A DNA stretch of 64,000 nt from Bog-756 sp963845485 (GCA_963845485.1 CAWJSI010000008.1:124001-188000); one strand, 5' to 3'; positions 9,260 to 19,879 are shown, counted from the first letter of the stretch. The notes: a model not told the origin generated them from the letters alone. Translations and numbers: made by a program.

Positions 9260-10662
9260 CAGGCCACCCAGACGGTCTTCACGTTGCAGAACTCGTGGAG
9301 GCCGAACGACGAGAGCTCGCGGCCGACCCCGGAGCTCTTGATGCCTCCGAAGGGGAGCTCGGGCATCGACACGACCATCCCGTTCACGAACACCTGCCCG
9401 GCCTGTAGCTCAGTGACGAAGCGCTGCTGCTCGTCGGGATCGTTGGTCCACACACTCGAGCCCAAGCCGAACTCGGTCCCGTTGGCGAGAGCCAGGGCCT
9501 CCTCTGCGCTGTCCACGATGTAGAGCAAGGCCACGGGGCCGAACACCTCTTCGGTCGCCACCCGCATGGCCGGGGTGATCCCGGTCACCACCGTGGGACG
9601 GTAGAAGTTGCCGGGATGGTCCGGGCCCCCGGGTCCGACGACCCGTTCGCCGCCGCACAGGATGGCCGCGCCGTGACTGCGGGCATCCTCCACCTGGGCC
9701 TCGATGGTGTCACGGGCGGCCGCGGTGACCAGGGGGCCGACCTCGGTGCCCGGATCGAAGGGGTCGCCGACCGACAGGGCGGCCATGCCGGCCACGAAAC
9801 CCTCGGTGAAGGCGTCGGCCACCTCACGGTGGACGATGAAGCGCTTGGCGGCGATGCAGGACTGCCCGGCATTCTGCACCCGGGCCTGGACGCCCACCGA
9901 GACGGCGGCGTCGAGGTCGGCCGACGGCAGGACGATGAAGGGATCGCTGCCCCCGAGTTCGAGGACGACCTTCTTCCCCACCGCGCCGGCCTGGGCGGCC
10001 ACGGCCCGGCCCGCCCCCACGCTGCCGGTGAGGGTCACGGCCGCCACCCGGGGATCGGCGATGACGGCCGGCACCTGGTCGGTGCCGATGAGCAGGGTCT
10101 GGAAGACACCGTCGGGAGCCCCGGCCCGGCGGAAGAGGTCCTCCAAGAGCAGGGCGGTGCGGGGAACGCTCGGGGCGTGCTTCAGTAGTCCCACGTTCCC
10201 CACCATCACCGCCGGGGCCAGGAAGCGGACCACCTGCCAGAGGGGGAAGTTCCACGGCATGATGGCCAGGACGGCCCCGATGGGCTGGTAGGTGATGAGA
10301 CCGAGCGAGGCGTCGACTGGGACCTCTACGTCGGTGAGCATGGACTCGGCGTGTTCGGCGAACCACCGGAAGCCGTAGGCGCACTTGGCCACCTCGCCCT
10401 TGGCCTGGGCGAAGGGTTTGCCCATCTCGGTCGTGAGCACGTGGGCGATGTCGGGGAGCTCCCCTTCCAGCAGCTCGGCCACGGTCACGAGGAGTCGGGA
10501 CCGCTCCTCGAAGGTGGACATGGCCCATACCGGAGCGGCCACCGCCGCGGCGGCCAGGCGCCGCTCGACGCCGGCGGCGTCGTAGGGCTCGAACGACTGG
10601 AGCAACCGACCCGTGGTCGGATCGATGGTGGCGATGGGTGGTCCGGCATCGACGGTGCTCAT
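9259..10662 (-). CDS. NAD(P)-dependent aldehyde dehydrogenase (succinate-semialdehyde type)
   Basis: Oxidises an aldehyde to its acid. The 467-aa length and the short C-terminus (PFGGIKSSGVGRELSSFGLHEFCNVKTVWV) resemble succinate-semialdehyde dehydrogenases of the GabD/Sad group. Visible catalytic residues are Glu235 in LELGGSDPF and the nucleophile Cys269 in NAGQSCIAAKR; IMPWNFPLWQV is the substrate and cofactor channel motif. ATG 10662 starts the protein, and its stop overlaps the cysteine desulfurase start. No obvious metabolic link to the sulfur genes is apparent; co-transcription may be incidental. The exact substrate is not deducible. Confidence 0.9.
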   Translation of the reverse strand: MSTVDAGPPIATIDPTTGRLLQSFEPYDAAGVERRLAAAAVAAPVWAMSTFEERSRLLVTVAELLEGELPDIAHVLTTEMGKPFAQAKGEVAKCAYGFRWFAEHAESMLTDVEVPVDASLGLITYQPIGAVLAIMPWNFPLWQVVRFLAPAVMVGNVGLLKHAPSVPRTALLLEDLFRRAGAPDGVFQTLLIGTDQVPAVIADPRVAAVTLTGSVGAGRAVAAQAGAVGKKVVLELGGSDPFIVLPSADLDAAVSVGVQARVQNAGQSCIAAKRFIVHREVADAFTEGFVAGMAALSVGDPFDPGTEVGPLVTAAARDTIEAQVEDARSHGAAILCGGERVVGPGGPDHPGNFYRPTVVTGITPAMRVATEEVFGPVALLYIVDSAEEALALANGTEFGLGSSVWTNDPDEQQRFVTELQAGQVFVNGMVVSMPELPFGGIKSSGVGRELSSFGLHEFCNVKTVWVA

Positions 10663-10728
10663 CGGACCAGTATCGCCGACGCCGTCCGGTCCTCCTACCG
10701 CCGGTCCTCCTACCGCCGCGCCATCGGC

Positions 10729-12120
10729 TCAGGCCGGATCGGTCGGGTCCATCAGGCAGTGGACCAGGTTGCGCTGCACCTTGCCCGTGGCCGTCCGGGG
10801 CAGGGCGTCCACCACCACGTACTCCTTGGGCCGCTTGTAGGCGGCCAGGTGGGTCTCGGCCTGTCCCCGCAGTGCCGCCACCAGAGGGGGCTCGCCCCCC
10901 GCCGCCCCGCCCTCGTCCCGGGCCGGGTGGGAGGCCACGACCGCCGCACAGACCCGTTGGCCCCACCGGTCATCGTCCACACCGAACACGGCGATCTCGG
11001 CCACGCCGGCCACCCCGGCCAGGGCCGCCTCCACCTCGGCGGGGTAGACGTTGACCCCACCCGAGATGATGAGGTCGTCACGCCGTCCGTCGATGAACAG
11101 ATAGCCGTCATCGTCGAGGCGCCCGAGGTCGCCGACCGTGAAGGACCCGTCCTGCCAGGCCGCGGCGGTCTTGGCGTCGTCGCCCCAGTAGGAGAAGCGG
11201 GCAAATCCCGGGGGCCGACACCAGATGGTCCCCTCGTCGTCGACCGAGAGCACACGACCGGGACGGGCCCGGCCGACAGTTCCCGGACGCGCCGACCACT
11301 CCTCGGGCGAGCACACGGTGAACTGGCCCTCCGTCGAGCCGTAGAACTCCCAGAGGACCCCCGGCCCCACCCGGGCCAGTGCCGACCGCTTGAGGGACGG
11401 CGGACAGGCCGAGCCGGCATGGACAAGAAGGCGCAGGTGATCGAAGCGGGTCCCGGTGCCCTCGACCGCGGCCAGCAGCCGCCCCAGCGCGGCAGGGGCC
11501 ATGAATGTGGTGGTGGGCGTGACCCCCCTCCCCCCGGTGAGCACCTCACGGGCCACCTCGCCGTCGAAGCGGCTGAGCACCACACAGGTACCGCCCGAGA
11601 GCAGGGTCCCACCGGCGAAGCGGACCGAGACCGAGTGGTACATGGGCGAACACACGAGGTGCACGTCGTCGGGCCCGAACGACCAGAGGCCGGCCTCGTC
11701 GTCGAAGGCGGCGGCGGCCTCGGTGGCGCTCCACAACCCCGACCAGACGCCCTTGCTCCGTCCGGTGGTACCCGAGGTGTAGTGCATGGGTCGGGCCAGG
11801 GGATACGGGGCCAGGTCGGCCTCCGGCCCGTCGTCGAGGGCGGCCAGTGCACCGGGATCGGCGACGACGGCGCCGGGGCGGGCGTCGTCCACCAGGAGAT
11901 CCCGCTCGGCGTCGAGCAAGGTGGTATTGAGCAGTACGGGCACCACGCCGACCCGGAGCGCCCCGAGCACCGCACAGAGGAGGGCCGTCGACGAGGGGAG
12001 ACAGAACGCCACCCGGTCGCCCGGTCCGAGCCCGGCGGCCAGCAGGGTGCCGGCGGCCCGGCGCTGGGCCGGTTCGGCCTCGGCTGCCGTCACCACCTCG
12101 ACGGTGACCCCGCCGGTCAC
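10729..12120 (-). CDS. AMP-forming acyl-CoA synthetase (short form)
   Basis: ANL-superfamily enzyme that activates a carboxylic acid with ATP and CoA. The start is GTG 12120, overlapping the MFS stop as GTGA, which gives 463 aa; the much longer open frame upstream only shadows the transporter. The P-loop motif YTSGTTGRSKGV, the GSTEG motif (A5), the hinge region GDLGRLDDDGYLFIDGR and the C-terminal catalytic Lys in PRTATGKVQRN are all present. At under 470 aa it is shorter than typical long-chain ligases. Its N-terminus lacks the usual first subdomain of about 40 residues. Substrate unknown. Confidence 0.88.
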   Translation of the reverse strand: MTGGVTVEVVTAAEAEPAQRRAAGTLLAAGLGPGDRVAFCLPSSTALLCAVLGALRVGVVPVLLNTTLLDAERDLLVDDARPGAVVADPGALAALDDGPEADLAPYPLARPMHYTSGTTGRSKGVWSGLWSATEAAAAFDDEAGLWSFGPDDVHLVCSPMYHSVSVRFAGGTLLSGGTCVVLSRFDGEVAREVLTGGRGVTPTTTFMAPAALGRLLAAVEGTGTRFDHLRLLVHAGSACPPSLKRSALARVGPGVLWEFYGSTEGQFTVCSPEEWSARPGTVGRARPGRVLSVDDEGTIWCRPPGFARFSYWGDDAKTAAAWQDGSFTVGDLGRLDDDGYLFIDGRRDDLIISGGVNVYPAEVEAALAGVAGVAEIAVFGVDDDRWGQRVCAAVVASHPARDEGGAAGGEPPLVAALRGQAETHLAAYKRPKEYVVVDALPRTATGKVQRNLVHCLMDPTDPA

Positions 12121-13457
12121 GGGAGCTCCTCGGTCGGATAGACCGACCCCGGGGAGCGGACGGCCGACGTCACGGGCGTGAACGGGTCCGGGCTCACCGG
12201 CGAGGTGCTCTCGGCGACCGTGGGCTCGGGTGCGTCTCCCAGGGCGGCGAAGGTGGCGGGATGGACGAGGGCGATGACCACCAGGGTGGCCATCAGAGCG
12301 GCAGCACCCACCACCGTTACGGTCCGCACTCCGGTGTGGTCGGCAATGGTGCCCTGGAGCACTGCCCCGATGGGGTAGACGAATCCCAGACCCATCATGT
12401 AGATGGACAGGACCCGACCCCGCACCGCGGCAGGGGCCCGCAGCTGGACCACGGTGTTGAGTCCGGAGAGGACGGCGATGTACCCGGCCCCCACGGCGAG
12501 GAAGGCCACGGCCGAGACCCACAGCGACGGGGCCAAGCCGTAGAGGACCAGCAGCACGGGCAGAACGAAGAGAGCTGAGGAGAGCATGGTCCGGCGCCCC
12601 ACCCGCTCGGCGATCGAGGGAAGGGCCAGCGCCCCGGCCACCGCACCGATCCCCTGGGCGGTGACCAGGATGGCCGTGCCCACCGAGGTACTCACGCCAC
12701 CGCGGTCGAGCACGCTCGACATGGCCGGCACGAGGGCGATGAAGGGCGACGCCAACAGGGCCACCACGGCGATCAACTGGATGGCGGCGCGGCACCCCGG
12801 CTCGGCCGCCGCGGCCCGCGCCCCGACAGCCAGGCGGGCCAGCATGCCCGGCTCCCCGGCGGCGTGCACCGGCGGAGGGAGTCGGACCATGACGAGAGCC
12901 ACGACCACGGCGGCGAAGGAGGCGGCGTTGATCCCGAACACCAGGCCGTAGTTGTGGGTGAGGAGGGCCAGGCCGGCCAGGGCGGGACCGATGACCCGCC
13001 CCAGGTTGAACTGGGCTGACGACAGCGAGACCGCTCCGAGCAGGTCCTCGGTCGGCACCAGGTCGGGCACCATGGCCTGGAAGGCGGGGAACCCGATGGC
13101 GCCCGACGCCCCGCCCAAGAAGGCCAGCGCCACGAGCACACCGGGTGGGTCGTGCCCCGTGGCGGCGAGGACGGCCAGCACGGTGGCGAAGCCCATCTCG
13201 GCGAAGGTGGTGAGGATGAGCCACCGACGGCGGTCGAGGCGGTCGGCCAAGGCCCCGCCCACCGGGGCGAGGAGCCCGATGGGGATGAAAGCCGCCGCGG
13301 CCACCAGTCCGGTCCAGCCCGGCTGGTCGGTCCGGGCGAAGACCAGCACCCCGAGGGCCACCGTCTGCATCCACGAGCCGACGTTGGACACCAGCGCCGC
13401 CGACCAGATGAGGGCGAAGTTCCGCGATCGGAGCGGGCGCAGTGAGGCCAGGGGCAC
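12117..13457 (-). CDS. MFS transporter (MFS_3/EntS-like)
   Basis: Twelve-helix major facilitator protein of 446 aa starting at GTG 13457. The N-terminus PLASLRPLRSRNFALIWSAALVSNVGSWMQ and the loop 2-3 signature GGALADRLDRRRWL are typical of the MFS_3 branch, which includes siderophore exporters and macrolide pumps. It is co-translated with the downstream acyl-CoA synthetase gene (GTGA overlap). The substrate cannot be read from the sequence. Confidence 0.88.
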   Translation of the reverse strand: MPLASLRPLRSRNFALIWSAALVSNVGSWMQTVALGVLVFARTDQPGWTGLVAAAAFIPIGLLAPVGGALADRLDRRRWLILTTFAEMGFATVLAVLAATGHDPPGVLVALAFLGGASGAIGFPAFQAMVPDLVPTEDLLGAVSLSSAQFNLGRVIGPALAGLALLTHNYGLVFGINAASFAAVVVALVMVRLPPPVHAAGEPGMLARLAVGARAAAAEPGCRAAIQLIAVVALLASPFIALVPAMSSVLDRGGVSTSVGTAILVTAQGIGAVAGALALPSIAERVGRRTMLSSALFVLPVLLVLYGLAPSLWVSAVAFLAVGAGYIAVLSGLNTVVQLRAPAAVRGRVLSIYMMGLGFVYPIGAVLQGTIADHTGVRTVTVVGAAALMATLVVIALVHPATFAALGDAPEPTVAESTSPVSPDPFTPVTSAVRSPGSVYPTEELP

Positions 13458-13555
13458 CGGGTGAGGCTACCGGCCGTCCCCATTCCACCCCACCAGGTAG
13501 GGATGCCCGGGTACCGGCTCCGAGGGCCGGTCGGCGGTCACGCAGTCAGGAAGGG

Positions 13556-13675
13556 TTACTCCCCGCCCTTGTGCTTCCGCCTGGGCCGGAGGGCGAACCA
13601 CCAGATGCTGGCCATGGTGGCGACCACCCCGAGTGCCGCCGCAGGTTTCGCTACCTTCCGAGAACGATCTGACAT
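13556..13675 (-). CDS. Small single-pass membrane peptide, 39 aa
   Basis: Unrecognised 39-aa frame starting 10 bases after the MMPL stop on the same strand. It runs MSDRSRKVAKP, then a hydrophobic stretch AAALGVVATMASIWWFAL, then a strongly basic tail RPRRKHKGGE. This fits a tiny inner-membrane protein with a positive cytoplasmic end. No strong ribosome-binding site is visible; coupling to the MMPL gene would be needed. Support is limited to position, topology and the tight fit between the two transporter genes. Confidence 0.4.
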   Translation of the reverse strand: MSDRSRKVAKPAAALGVVATMASIWWFALRPRRKHKGGE

Positions 13676-13685
13676 GCCGGTGACG

Positions 13686-15947
13686 TTACCCGCCGACGGC
13701 GACTGGCGTGGCCGGCTGGTCGGCAGTGGCGGGCAGCGCCACGTCCACCTCGACGCCGAGGTGCGGCACCACCCGGTCGAGCCACGCCGGCATCCACCAG
13801 TTGGCCGGGCCGAGCAGCTCCATGATCGAGGGCACGAGGACCATCCGCACCAAAGTGGCGTCGATGAAGATGGCCGCGGCCAGACCCAGGCCGAACACCT
13901 TGAGCACGTGGAGCGGGTCCCCGATGACGAAGGACCCGAACACGCAGATCATGATGGCGGCCGCCGCGGTGATGACCCGGGCCGTCTTGGCCAGTCCGTC
14001 GGCCACCGCGCTCGAGTTGTCCCCGGTACGTCGCCACTCCTCGCGGATTCGGGAGAGCAGGAAGACCTCGTAGTCCATGGACAGGCCGAACAGGATCGTG
14101 AACATCATGAGGGGTATCCACGGATCGATGGGGCCGGTGGCCCCGATACCGATCACCGATCCCAGCCACCCCCACTGAAACACGGCCACGATCACCCCGT
14201 AGGCCGCCCCCACCGACAGCATGTTGACGATCACCGCCTTCAACGGGATGGCTACGGACCGGAACACCGCCATCAACAACAAGAAGGCCAGCAACAACAC
14301 GGCCCCGATGACCCAGACCAGCCGGGACGACAGGTAGGAGGAGGCGTCAACGGATCCGGCCGTCTCGCCGCCCACATAGGCCACCACGCCGGTTCCGCCC
14401 GTGGCCGAAGGGATCACCTCGTCTCGCAGTGTGTGGACGATGGCCTCGGTGTCAGCCGACTGCGGCGAAGTCGTCGGGTAGGCGACGATCACCGCATCCC
14501 GGCCGGAGGGGCTGAACTCGGCGGGCGTGGCGAAGGCCACCCCGGGCGTGGCCGCCACCTTGCCTCGGAGCGAGTCGATGGTGCCGTGCTGTCCCGGCGG
14601 CAGCGTGGCGGCGATGATCAGCGGGCCGTTGAAGCCGGGGCCGAACCCGGTGGCCAGCCCGTCAAAGGCCTGCCGGGTGGTGGTGGTCGTCGGGTCGTTC
14701 CCGGCGTCGGTGAAGGCGAGGCGCATCTGGAAGAACGGCAGCGCCAACAAGACGAGGACAGCCAGGGCGGCCAGTCCGGCCACGACGGGATGGCGCTGCA
14801 CGGTCCGGCTCCACCGGTACCAGAAGCCACGGGGTGAGGGTTCTGCTGCGTTCTGGAGCAGGCCGGGAACGTGCAGTTTGTCGATGGCCCGACCCGAGAA
14901 CCCGAGCATGGCCGGGAGCAGCGTGATGGCAGCCAGCATGACCAGCACCACGGCGGCGATGGCCCCGACGGCCAAGCCCCGCATGAACGGGAGCTGCAGG
15001 AGGAACAGCCCGAGCAGGGAGAGGATCACGGTCGTCCCAGCGAAGACGACCGACCGACCCGAGGTGGCGAGGGACACGGCCGTGGCCTGGCGGGGGTCGC
15101 GCCCTTCGGCCAAGCCCTGGCGGTAGCGGGTCACGACGAACAGGGCGTAGTCGATGCCCACCCCGAGACCGATCATGGCCATCATCTCGGGGGCGAAGAC
15201 CGGCGTCGTGATGATGTGGGACAAGAGATCGAGGACGGCGAAGGCGATGGCGATCCCGAACAGGGCGGTCATGATGGGTAGGCCCATGGCCACCACCGAG
15301 CCGAAGGCCAACAGCATGATGACGATGGCGGCCAGGATGCCGATCCCCTCTGCCGGGCCCGGGGCGGCGCCGGCCACCAGGCTGATGGCCTGGCCCCCGA
15401 GGGCCACGTGGTACCCCGGTGCGGCGAAGGACTGGGCGGTCCGGATGACCTTTTTGATGGCGGCCGACGGGAGGTCACCGGCCTGTTGATCGAAGTCGAC
15501 CTGCAGGTAGGCGATATGCCCGTCGGCAGAGATCTGGTGGGCGCCGGCCGGGGTGAACGGACTGACCACCTGCGAGACGTGGGCCAGCGGCATCAGGGCC
15601 TTCACCATCTCGGCCGTACGGGCCTCGACGTTCGCCGCCGTGATGGGCCCAGTCGAAGTGATGACCACCTGGGCCGGACTCCCCGACTGGTTGGGGAAGG
15701 CCCGGTCGAGGATCTGCTGGACCGGTTGGGCTCCCCCGGTGAGGTTGTTGGAGAAGGCGCTGCCGGCGGCCTGGGCCCCGACGTTCGCCCCGATCAGTGC
15801 GACCAGCCAGATGATCAGGACAGCCCACCGGTGGTCATGGCACCAGCCGGCTATCCGTGCCAGCCCGCTCTCCTCGGCGGGACGGGAGGATCGGGTGTCC
15901 GAGGGTGTCGGAGCGCCCGTGGAAGGCGGAACGGTCGTGGTGGCCAC
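13686..15947 (-). CDS. MMPL/RND-family membrane transporter
   Basis: Large 753-aa transporter of the MMPL branch of the RND superfamily, a family that exports lipids or hydrophobic compounds in actinobacteria. Two repeated halves are visible, each with an extracellular loop followed by a block of about five helices. The hallmark segments GLGVGIDYALFVVTRYR and FGLSMDYEVFLLSRIREEW carry the intramembrane Asp-Tyr pairs used for proton relay. The start is GTG 15947. The N-terminus has a Ser/Thr/Pro-rich cytoplasmic tail before the first helix. Substrate unknown. Confidence 0.92.
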   Translation of the reverse strand: MATTTVPPSTGAPTPSDTRSSRPAEESGLARIAGWCHDHRWAVLIIWLVALIGANVGAQAAGSAFSNNLTGGAQPVQQILDRAFPNQSGSPAQVVITSTGPITAANVEARTAEMVKALMPLAHVSQVVSPFTPAGAHQISADGHIAYLQVDFDQQAGDLPSAAIKKVIRTAQSFAAPGYHVALGGQAISLVAGAAPGPAEGIGILAAIVIMLLAFGSVVAMGLPIMTALFGIAIAFAVLDLLSHIITTPVFAPEMMAMIGLGVGIDYALFVVTRYRQGLAEGRDPRQATAVSLATSGRSVVFAGTTVILSLLGLFLLQLPFMRGLAVGAIAAVVLVMLAAITLLPAMLGFSGRAIDKLHVPGLLQNAAEPSPRGFWYRWSRTVQRHPVVAGLAALAVLVLLALPFFQMRLAFTDAGNDPTTTTTRQAFDGLATGFGPGFNGPLIIAATLPPGQHGTIDSLRGKVAATPGVAFATPAEFSPSGRDAVIVAYPTTSPQSADTEAIVHTLRDEVIPSATGGTGVVAYVGGETAGSVDASSYLSSRLVWVIGAVLLLAFLLLMAVFRSVAIPLKAVIVNMLSVGAAYGVIVAVFQWGWLGSVIGIGATGPIDPWIPLMMFTILFGLSMDYEVFLLSRIREEWRRTGDNSSAVADGLAKTARVITAAAAIMICVFGSFVIGDPLHVLKVFGLGLAAAIFIDATLVRMVLVPSIMELLGPANWWMPAWLDRVVPHLGVEVDVALPATADQPATPVAVGG

Positions 15948-15999
15948 CGCCCGAAACTACTCCACCCCCCGTAGTGCCCCTCGGACTCCCCGAGTCCGA

Positions 16000-16782
16000 T
16001 CAGTGCTGGTCGGGCACTCGGATACGCACCGCGAGGTCGTCCCCAGGGCGTCCCGAATGGATCCCTGCCGGGTCGGCGTCGTCCACCAGTCGGTCAAGGA
16101 TGAACCGCGTCACCCAGGCGGCCGAGTTGAAGGCTCCGTCGGTATGCACCTGGCGGAAGCGGGCCGCGGAGGGAAAGTCCTCGTCGGAAGTGGCCCGGAT
16201 GAGGGCCTGCATGTCGGTGTCGACGAGGCCGGGCGAGAGTGCATAGGCCCGCAGTCCGGACGCGCCCTCCTCTCGGGCCACCACCTCGGTGATCATCTCC
16301 ACGGCGGCTTTGGCTCCCCCGTAGGCGGCCCAGCCGACGTAGGGACGGGTGGCCGCCCCCGAGGACACGTTGACGAGGACGCCCTCGCCCGCTCGGGCAC
16401 GCAGATGGCGGACGAACGTGGCCGTGCCGTGGATCACGCCGAGCACGTTGACCTCGATATTGCTGCGCAGTGCGCCGGGGTCGGCGTCAGCCAGGGGTCC
16501 GATGGGGGCCAGAAGGCCGGCGTTGTTGATCCACAGATCGATCCGGCCGAACCGGGCCACCACCTCGGCGGCGAATACATCGAGGGCCTCGGCATCGGTG
16601 ACGTCGACCGATGCCACCAGAGCCCTGCTGCCGACCGGCACCGGTGGTCGGGTACGGGCGCACAGGCCCAGGGCGAATCCCGCTCCGGCCAGGGCTTCGG
16701 CCATCCCGGCCCCGAGCCCTCGACTGGCTCCGGTGACCACCGCCACCATGCCGTGGTGTCGGTCGGCGTGGGAGGCGGTCAT
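16000..16782 (-). CDS. Short-chain dehydrogenase/reductase
   Basis: Classical SDR of 260 aa with the cofactor motif TGASRGLG (residues about 18-25), the NNAG motif (WINNAGLLAP) and the catalytic Ser (NVSSGAA) and Tyr-x-x-x-Lys (YGGAK). Its start overlaps the stop of the aldehyde dehydrogenase gene as ATGA, placing it last in a puuD-ALDH-SDR operon. That context suggests alcohol/aldehyde interconversion in an amine or amino-acid breakdown route (inference). The substrate is unknown. Confidence 0.88.
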   Translation of the reverse strand: MTASHADRHHGMVAVVTGASRGLGAGMAEALAGAGFALGLCARTRPPVPVGSRALVASVDVTDAEALDVFAAEVVARFGRIDLWINNAGLLAPIGPLADADPGALRSNIEVNVLGVIHGTATFVRHLRARAGEGVLVNVSSGAATRPYVGWAAYGGAKAAVEMITEVVAREEGASGLRAYALSPGLVDTDMQALIRATSDEDFPSAARFRQVHTDGAFNSAAWVTRFILDRLVDDADPAGIHSGRPGDDLAVRIRVPDQH

Positions 16783-18170
16783 CCCTCGGTCGAGACGAAC
16801 ACGTTCTTCACGTCGCTGTAGGAGGCCAGTGCCTCGAGGCCGAGCTCGCGTCCGAAGCCCGACTGTTTCATGCCGCCGAAGCTGGTCTGGACCCGCACCG
16901 AACTGTGCGAGTTGACCGAGAGGTTGCCCGAGTTCACGGCCCGGGCCACTCGGAGGGCCCGGGCCCCGTCGCGCGTCCAGATGGAGCCGGACAGGCCGAA
17001 GGGCGAGTCGTTGGCCAGCCGTATGGCATCGGCCTCGTCCTCGAAGGGGATCACCGCAACCACGGGTCCGAAGATCTCCTCGCGGGACAAACGCCAGCCC
17101 GGGTCGGCCGGGGCCACCACCGTCGGCGGATACCAGAATCCCGGTCCGGCCGGAACCGCCCCCACGACGAAGGGGGCAACGGCCCCACCAGCGGGGTCGC
17201 CCATGCCCGGATCCAGGAAACCGGCCACCACGTCGCGATGCGCTGCGGTGACCAACGGGCCCATCTGCACCGACGGATCGGTGGGATCACCCACGGTCCA
17301 GTCGGCCACCGCCCCGACCAGGTACTCGAGGAACCGGTCGAAGATCGAGCGTTGCACCAGGACTCGGCTGCGGGCACAGCAGTCCTGGCCGGCGTTGGCG
17401 AACACCCCTCCGGGCGTGGCCGCGGCGGCGCGCTCGATGTCGGCATCGGCAAAGACGAGCGAGGCCGACTTGCCGCCCAGCTCCAGCGTGACCCGCTTGA
17501 TGGTTCCCGAGGCCCCTTTCATCACCTCCCGGCCGACCTCGGTGGACCCGGTGAAGGCCACCTTGGCCACATCGGGATGCTCGACCAACCGGGTCCCCAC
17601 GACCGATCCCTTCCCCACCAGTACCTGGAGCACCCCCTCGGGCAGGCCGGCGTCCAAGGCCAGCTCGGCCAGCCGGAGGGCCGAAAGCGGGGTGATCTCG
17701 GCCGGCTTGACCACGATGGTGTTGCCGGTGGCGAGGGCCGGGCCGACCTTCCACGAGGCGATGGCCACCGGGAAGTTCCACGGAACGATGGCGCCCACCA
17801 CCCCGAGCGGCTCAGGGAAGGTCATGTCCACGCCCCCCGCCACCGGCACGGTCGCCCCCCGGTGCTTGTCGACGGCACCGGCGTAGAAGTAGAGCACCTC
17901 GGCCACCATCCCCACCTCGTCACGGCTGTCGGCGATGGCCTTGCCCACATTGGCCGTCTCCAGCTGGGCCAGCTCCTCGCCGTGCTCCTCCACTTGGGCG
18001 GCGAATCGGCGCAAGAGTCGCGCCCGGTCGGCTGGGGCGACGGCCCGCCAGGCCTCACCGGCGGCCAGCGACCGCGCCACTGCCTCGTCGGTCTCCGCCA
18101 CCCCGGCGAGGGGCAGTTCGGTGATGGGCGCCTCGGTGGCTGGGTTGACGACGATGGTGGTGTCGGTCAT
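16779..18170 (-). CDS. NAD(P)-dependent aldehyde dehydrogenase
   Basis: 463-aa aldehyde dehydrogenase starting at ATG 18170, with ATGA overlaps at both ends (puuD upstream, SDR downstream). Catalytic Glu230 (TLELGGKSASLVF) and Cys264 (NAGQDCCARSRV) are present, with VPWNFPVAIASWKVGPALATGN as the NAD-binding segment. The doubled Cys and this local sequence resemble gamma-aminobutyraldehyde and betaine-aldehyde dehydrogenases. With a gamma-glutamyl hydrolase just upstream and a PuuA-like ligase nearby, oxidation of an amino-aldehyde such as gamma-glutamyl-aminobutyraldehyde is plausible (inference). Confidence 0.9.
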   Translation of the reverse strand: MTDTTIVVNPATEAPITELPLAGVAETDEAVARSLAAGEAWRAVAPADRARLLRRFAAQVEEHGEELAQLETANVGKAIADSRDEVGMVAEVLYFYAGAVDKHRGATVPVAGGVDMTFPEPLGVVGAIVPWNFPVAIASWKVGPALATGNTIVVKPAEITPLSALRLAELALDAGLPEGVLQVLVGKGSVVGTRLVEHPDVAKVAFTGSTEVGREVMKGASGTIKRVTLELGGKSASLVFADADIERAAAATPGGVFANAGQDCCARSRVLVQRSIFDRFLEYLVGAVADWTVGDPTDPSVQMGPLVTAAHRDVVAGFLDPGMGDPAGGAVAPFVVGAVPAGPGFWYPPTVVAPADPGWRLSREEIFGPVVAVIPFEDEADAIRLANDSPFGLSGSIWTRDGARALRVARAVNSGNLSVNSHSSVRVQTSFGGMKQSGFGRELGLEALASYSDVKNVFVSTEG

Positions 18171-18967
18171 CGATGCTCCTTGGTCATGGCGGCGACAGCG
18201 GATTCGGCCGCATCGAGGTGAGCGGCAGCGGCTCCCACCAGTGCGTCGAAGAGCGGCCGATCGGCGCGCTCTTCGGGATGCCACTGCACGCCGACGACGA
18301 AACGGTGGCCGGGGCTCTCGACGGCCTCGACGACGCCGTCCTCGCTGCGGGCCGCCACGACCAGGCCCTCGCCGAGCCGGTCGACCGCCTGATGGTGACA
18401 GCAGAGCACCTCGGCCCGCTCCCCGATGATCTGGTGCACCGCGCTTTCCGGGTCGGTCGTGACCCTGATCGTGCCGAAGGCACCCGGCCGAGGCTGGTGA
18501 CGCGTGGAGTGGATCCGGTCGGGCAGCTGCTGGACCAGGTCGCCGCCGAGGGCGACGTTCAGCACCTGCATGCCGCGACAGACAGCCAGGACCGGGAGGT
18601 CGGCCTCCAGGGCGGCGAGCACCAGTCCGACTTCGAGGTCGTCCCGGTGGCGGTTGGTGCCGCCGTTTCGCGGATCGGCCTCGGCGCCGTACTGCGTGGC
18701 GTCGAGGTCCCCGCCGCCGATGAGCACGAGTCCGTCGAGGGCCGCCACCACCCGCCGGTGTCGGGCCGCGAGTTCAGCGCCCTCGGACGCAGGCCGTGAC
18801 GCCCCCTCCGCCGGGGGCGGGAGGAGCACCGACTCCCCGCCGGACGCTTCGACCACATCGAGATAGGGACCGGGCACGAGTGCGGCGTCACGTTCCCACG
18901 CCCACCACGAGGTGGTCTGCCGGTAGGTGGTTACCCCGATGAGGGGCCGTGGACCTACTGCCGGCAT
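18167..18967 (-). CDS. puuD: Gamma-glutamyl-gamma-aminobutyrate hydrolase family protein
   Basis: Class I glutamine amidotransferase-like peptidase (C26) that in the Puu pathway splits gamma-Glu-GABA into glutamate and GABA. The 266-aa product from ATG 18967 has catalytic Cys130 (LAVCRGMQVLN), His230 and Glu232 (VQWHPEE), and the PuuD-type N-terminus PLIGVTTYRQ. It overlaps the ALDH start by ATGA. A PuuA-like synthetase lies on the opposite strand about 0.9 kb away, supporting a gamma-glutamylated amine pathway. The symbol is by family and context; other gamma-glutamyl substrates are possible. Confidence 0.85.
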   Translation of the reverse strand: MPAVGPRPLIGVTTYRQTTSWWAWERDAALVPGPYLDVVEASGGESVLLPPPAEGASRPASEGAELAARHRRVVAALDGLVLIGGGDLDATQYGAEADPRNGGTNRHRDDLEVGLVLAALEADLPVLAVCRGMQVLNVALGGDLVQQLPDRIHSTRHQPRPGAFGTIRVTTDPESAVHQIIGERAEVLCCHHQAVDRLGEGLVVAARSEDGVVEAVESPGHRFVVGVQWHPEERADRPLFDALVGAAAAHLDAAESAVAAMTKEHR

Positions 18968-19102
18968 GGGCGTCAGTATCCCACCGCCCCGTGGCACCCC
19001 GGTAAGGTGCGGCCCGAGGGCGCACCACCGGACCGGACCCCGACGGATCCACCCTCGACGATCCCGACGACGACGGGGCCGGTCGGCCCAGAGGAGGCAC
19101 CG

Positions 19103-19879
<777 letters not shown>

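Noticed and set aside
10351..12141. Open frame of 596 codons on the plus strand.
   Set aside because: Antisense to the ALDH and acyl-CoA synthetase genes, which carry full catalytic motifs.
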